A stretch of DNA of 5,665 nt from CAHJXF01 sp038240015 (lineage in GTDB: Bacteria > Pseudomonadota > Gammaproteobacteria > Burkholderiales > Burkholderiaceae_D), in assembly GCA_038240015.1 (NCBI GenBank), contig JBBSEF010000135.1, forward strand, positions 1-5,665. The letters are read 5' to 3'. The notes beneath the pieces are model-generated. The model was not told the origin of the DNA. It ran no database searches and was given only the letters and a program-made list of their open reading frames with translations. Positions 5,354 through 5,665 of this stretch are shown piece after piece. Numbering within the stretch: the first letter of the stretch is position 1; every line of letters starts with the position of its first letter. The position numbers and the translations under genes were made by a program.

Positions 5354-5665
5354 ATGAACAACATCCTCGCGAACCTCACCAGCCTCGCCTATCTCGTCTC
5401 GGCGGTGCTCTTCATCCTCGCATTGAAGGGTCTGTCGTCGCCGCTAACGTCACGTCGCGGCAACGTCTTCGGCATGATCGGCATGGCGATCGCGGTCGTC
5501 ACGACGCTATTGGTTGCCGACCGTCCGATTCTGTGGCTGATCGGTGGCGCGATCCTGATCGGCGCGGCGATAGGCGCGACCGCGGCACGGCGCGTGCAGA
5601 TGACCAAGATGCCCGAGCTGGTCGCGGCTTTTCATTCGCTGGTCGGCATCACGGCGGTGCTGATC
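5354..5665 (+). CDS. pntB: NAD(P) transhydrogenase beta subunit, N-terminal part; runs off the right edge
   Basis: The first 104 residues of PntB, the subunit that holds most of the membrane domain and, at its C-terminus, the NADP(H)-binding domain III (outside the window). Visible helices are at about 4-24, 36-54 and 58-77. Signatures are LKGLSSP, RRGNVFGMIGMAIAV (34-48) and MTKMPELVAAFHSLVG (83-98). His94 in the last matches the conserved proton-channel histidine (His91 in E. coli PntB). The ATG follows the pntAB stop by 25 bp with no clear Shine-Dalgarno, so translation may depend on coupling. The frame is open to the last base. Confidence 0.96.
   Translation, partial: MNNILANLTSLAYLVSAVLFILALKGLSSPLTSRRGNVFGMIGMAIAVVTTLLVADRPILWLIGGAILIGAAIGATAARRVQMTKMPELVAAFHSLVGITAVLI

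Noticed and set aside
1..5665. CRISPR array, tRNA or rRNA genes, insertion-sequence transposase
   Set aside because: No regularly spaced direct repeats, no cloverleaf or rRNA-like stretches and no transposase motifs were seen on either strand.

Overview
This window is GC-rich proteobacterial chromosome. MnmA reads like the betaproteobacterial (Burkholderiales-type) form, it is preceded by a NudJ-like Nudix gene, and the transhydrogenase is encoded as three separate subunits. A GC-rich beta- or gammaproteobacterium from soil or water is the best guess. The taxonomic call is from remembered family resemblance only.

Layout. Everything from 1 to 3677 is read on the minus strand and everything from 3852 to the end on the plus strand, with a 174-bp divergent intergenic region between them. 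Read in the minus direction from 3677, the order is a NudJ-like Nudix hydrolase, mnmA (overlapping by 11 bp), a secreted seven-bladed WD40 propeller protein, an attC-like imperfect hairpin, a DUF4258 gene, a YgiT-type zinc-finger gene, and the N-terminus of a membrane protein that runs off the left edge. The plus strand carries pntA (alpha-1), pntAB (alpha-2) and the start of pntB, an ordinary proton-translocating NAD(P) transhydrogenase operon.

The housekeeping half (1898-5665) is conventional, except that the MnmA C-terminus runs through an inverted-repeat element that supplies part of a 36-residue tail. The accessory half (1-1826) is the interesting part. A DUF4258/YgiT pair, a toxin-antitoxin-like arrangement, is present but visibly decayed: the DUF4258 frame has an in-frame TAA at codon 27, and the YgiT frame has lost any ordinary start codon and has Trp where the second cysteine of its first CxxC knuckle should be. 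Between this pair and the WD40 gene lies a 79-bp hairpin with outer arms resembling integron attC simple sites. In the minus orientation it falls just after the WD40 stop codon, where a cassette's attC would be. This suggests, without proof, that the WD40 gene or the toxin-antitoxin pair arrived as an integron-type cassette. I see no new multi-gene system; the noteworthy content is the decayed pair, the attC-like site and the repeat-derived MnmA tail.
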